64,000 nt of DNA, from contig NZ_JAMXMV010000010.1 in NCBI RefSeq assembly GCF_024055715.1, positions 62,001 to 126,000 on the forward strand. The letters run 5' to 3'. Positions 62,435-64,000 of the stretch are shown here, one piece after another. Position 1 is the stretch's first letter. Every line of letters begins with the position of its first letter. A program made the translations under genes and the position numbers. The notes beneath the pieces are model-generated. The model did no database searches. It was not told where the DNA came from and saw only the letters and a list, made by a program, of their open reading frames with translations. The stretch is from Actinoallomurus soli (lineage in GTDB: Bacteria > Actinomycetota > Actinomycetes > Streptosporangiales > Streptosporangiaceae).

Positions 62435-63934
62435 TTGCGAAAACTCGCCATCGGTACCCTCATCGGCCTGGTGGCGGCCTCCATCGGGGCCGCCACCCCC
62501 GCGGACGCGGCCGCACAGCCGCGCCTCGACCGGCTGGTGAAAGTGAAGGACATCCGCCGGCACCAGAAGGACCTTCAGACGATCGCCACCGACAACGGCG
62601 GCACCCGCGCGGCGGGCGAACCCGGCTTCGAGGTCTCCACGAAGTACGTCGTCAAGCAGTTGCAGAAGGCCGGCTACCGGCCGACGGTGCAGGACTTCCC
62701 GTTCGACTACTACAAGCAGAAGACACCCGCGGTCTTCGACCGGCCCGGCGGCGCGAACTACGTCTATGGCACCGACTACGCGACCCTGGACTTCTCCGGC
62801 TCCGGTGACGTCACCGCCACCGCGACGGCGGTCGACCCGGCGGGCGCCGGCGTGGGCAGCGGCTGCGAGGCCGACGACTTCACCGGCTTTCCCAAGGGCA
62901 ACATCGCCCTGGTCAAGCGCGGCGGCTGCAACTTCTCGGTGAAGGCCGGCAACGCTCAGAACGCCGGCGCCGCCGCCATCGCCATCTACAACGACGGCGC
63001 CTCGCCCGACCGGATGGGCCCCGTGGAGGGCACCGCCAGCACCCCCTGGCAGATCCCGGTGATCGGCCCGACCTACCGGCTCGGCACCGACCTGGTGCAG
63101 GCGGCATCGTCCGGGATCCTGACGCTGCACATCAAGACGGACACCTTCAGCGAGCAGCGGACGGCGCACAACGTCATCGCCGAGACCAAGCGCGGCCGCG
63201 CGGACAACGTCGTCGTCCTCGGCGCGCACCTCGACAGCGTCACCACCGGCCCCGGCATCAACGACAACGGCAGCGGCACCGCCACGGTCCTCACCATCGC
63301 CGAGCAGATCGGCAAGCTGGGCAAGGGCATCAAGAACAAGGTGCGGTTCGCGTTCTGGGGCGCCGAGGAAGAAGGCCTGCTCGGCTCGGAGTACTACGTC
63401 ACGCACCTGACCGCCGCGCAGAAGGCCAGGATCGCCCTGAACCTCAACTTCGACATGCTCGGCTCGCCCAACGGCGTCCGGGGCGTGTACGACGGCGACG
63501 ACTCCCAGGGCGCGGGCACCAACCCGCCCCCCGGCTCCGGCGCGATCGAAAAGGTCTTCCTCGACTACTACGGCCGGCGGAAGCTCGCGACCTCGCCGAG
63601 CGAGTTCAACGGACGCTCGGACTACGGGCCGTTCATCGAGAACGGCATTCCGGCCGGCGGCCTCGACTCCGGCGCGGAGGGCATCAAGACGGAGGCCGAG
63701 GCGAAGACCTACGGCGGTCAGGCGGGCGTCGCGTACGACCCGTGCTACCACCAGGCCTGCGACACCTACACCAATAACAACAGCACCATCCTCGACCAGC
63801 TCGCGGACGGCGCGGCCCACGCCGCCCAGGTCTTCGCGGGCAGCACGCTCCCGGTCAACGGCGACCGCGTCGCCGCTCCGCGGACGGCCCGCGCGCACGT
63901 CCAGCACGCGCCCGCCGGCCGAGTGCTCCGCTAG
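62435..63934 (+). CDS. Secreted M28 peptidase with PA domain
   Basis: The 499-residue protein starts at TTG 62435, supported by GAAGGG upstream; its first residues LRKLAIGTLIGLVAASIGAA form a signal peptide. A PA insert (residues about 105-220, RGGCNFSVKAGNA) is followed by the M28 domain with GAHLDSVTTGPGIND, EEEGLLGSEYY and a final ligand region NFDMLGSPN. It is an extracellular aminopeptidase using zinc. A perfect 34-bp hairpin follows. Confidence 0.93.
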   Translation: MRKLAIGTLIGLVAASIGAATPADAAAQPRLDRLVKVKDIRRHQKDLQTIATDNGGTRAAGEPGFEVSTKYVVKQLQKAGYRPTVQDFPFDYYKQKTPAVFDRPGGANYVYGTDYATLDFSGSGDVTATATAVDPAGAGVGSGCEADDFTGFPKGNIALVKRGGCNFSVKAGNAQNAGAAAIAIYNDGASPDRMGPVEGTASTPWQIPVIGPTYRLGTDLVQAASSGILTLHIKTDTFSEQRTAHNVIAETKRGRADNVVVLGAHLDSVTTGPGINDNGSGTATVLTIAEQIGKLGKGIKNKVRFAFWGAEEEGLLGSEYYVTHLTAAQKARIALNLNFDMLGSPNGVRGVYDGDDSQGAGTNPPPGSGAIEKVFLDYYGRRKLATSPSEFNGRSDYGPFIENGIPAGGLDSGAEGIKTEAEAKTYGGQAGVAYDPCYHQACDTYTNNNSTILDQLADGAAHAAQVFAGSTLPVNGDRVAAPRTARAHVQHAPAGRVLR

Positions 63935-63937
63935 CAC

Positions 63938-63971
63938 CGTGCGGGGCCGGGCGGCCGCCCGGCCCCGCACG
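63938..63971. terminator. Perfect 34-bp palindromic terminator
   Basis: CGTGCGGGGCCGGGCGG and its exact complement lie four bases after the M28 stop, with no loop beyond the centre. It is a strong stem without a U-tract, consistent with actinobacterial terminators. Confidence 0.85.
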
Positions 63972-63992
63972 CGTACTCATAGGGTGGCGGGC

Positions 63993-64000
63993 ATGGCGAA
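63993..64000 (+). CDS. Start of a further gene, cut by the window edge
   Basis: ATG 63993 with AGGGTGG about ten bases upstream is a plausible start for a gene that continues beyond base 64000. Only two codons are seen, so the product is unknown. Confidence 0.35.

Overview
The window is about 64 kb of very GC-rich DNA. Its genes are densely packed, use strongly G/C-ending codons and frequent GTG starts, and often overlap at ATGA or GTGA. The content is that of a filamentous actinobacterium: NucS mismatch endonuclease, the CysO/CysM/Mec cysteine route, a DivIVA/FilP-like coiled-coil protein, WhiJ-like XRE/DUF5753 + DUF397 modules, many one-component regulators and three ECF sigma factors. The mix suggests the Streptosporangiales (for example Thermomonosporaceae) more than Mycobacterium, but that is inference; there is no rRNA or tRNA gene to settle it.

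Layout. 0-0.8 kb: a two-gene AbiEii-type nucleotidyltransferase unit that runs off the left edge. 0.9-6.2 kb: cysM-cysO-(small ORF)-mec, a MEDS/ATPase regulator, a DUF2017 (AosR-like) gene, clpS and divergent pncB, in the same order as the M. tuberculosis Rv1330c-Rv1336 block. 6.2-8.6 kb: hydrolase + SDR operon divergent from a TetR gene, with four evenly spaced palindromic operators between them. 8.9-10.25 kb: a frameshifted small gene and a WhiJ-like pair, closed by a perfect hairpin. 10.3-11.9 kb: ECF sigma factor with a CU044_5270-type membrane partner. 12-21.3 kb: metabolic and housekeeping genes (nicotinamidase, gluconokinase, SF2 helicase, M43 lipoprotein protease, DUF3039, AlgH, an LPXTG-like surface protein, malic enzyme, a cytidylate-kinase-like protein, a thioredoxin-TPR protein). 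21.4-32 kb: an isobutyryl-CoA mutase large subunit with a MarR gene and its operator, an atypical ABC pair whose ATPase has lost key residues, envelope proteins, then MeaB, thiolase and methylmalonyl-CoA epimerase. 32.3-38.9 kb: FilP-like filament protein, AI-2E-type permease, two hydrolases and a double 3-hydroxyacyl-CoA dehydrogenase. 39-41.2 kb: P-loop kinase and a second WhiJ-like set (ATPase, XRE, DUF397). 41.7-45.8 kb: MerR/monooxygenase pair with a clear MerR promoter, a Tat-exported intradiol dioxygenase, and a YciI + ECF42 pair. 46.3-48.4 kb: an unusual operon of a two-TM protein, a winged-helix regulator and a UMP-kinase paralogue. 48.5-64 kb: nucS, DUF3224, SDR, a TetR/M50 pair, an ABC exporter + two-component operon with four-base overlaps, aldehyde dehydrogenase, ManD, SDR + ECF41, GMC oxidoreductase and a secreted M28 peptidase.

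How they fit together. Several blocks are recognisable modules: sulfur transfer to cysteine, NAD salvage (nicotinamidase and PncB, 6 kb apart), and B12-dependent acyl-CoA rearrangement (Icm large subunit, MeaB chaperone, epimerase, thiolase, HAD). Many short intergenic tandem repeats and perfect palindromes punctuate the gaps. The items most likely to be undescribed are the two-TM/wHTH/UMPK operon, the pseudo-ATPase ABC pair, the small ORF inside the cysteine operon, and the paired truncated DUF397 genes.
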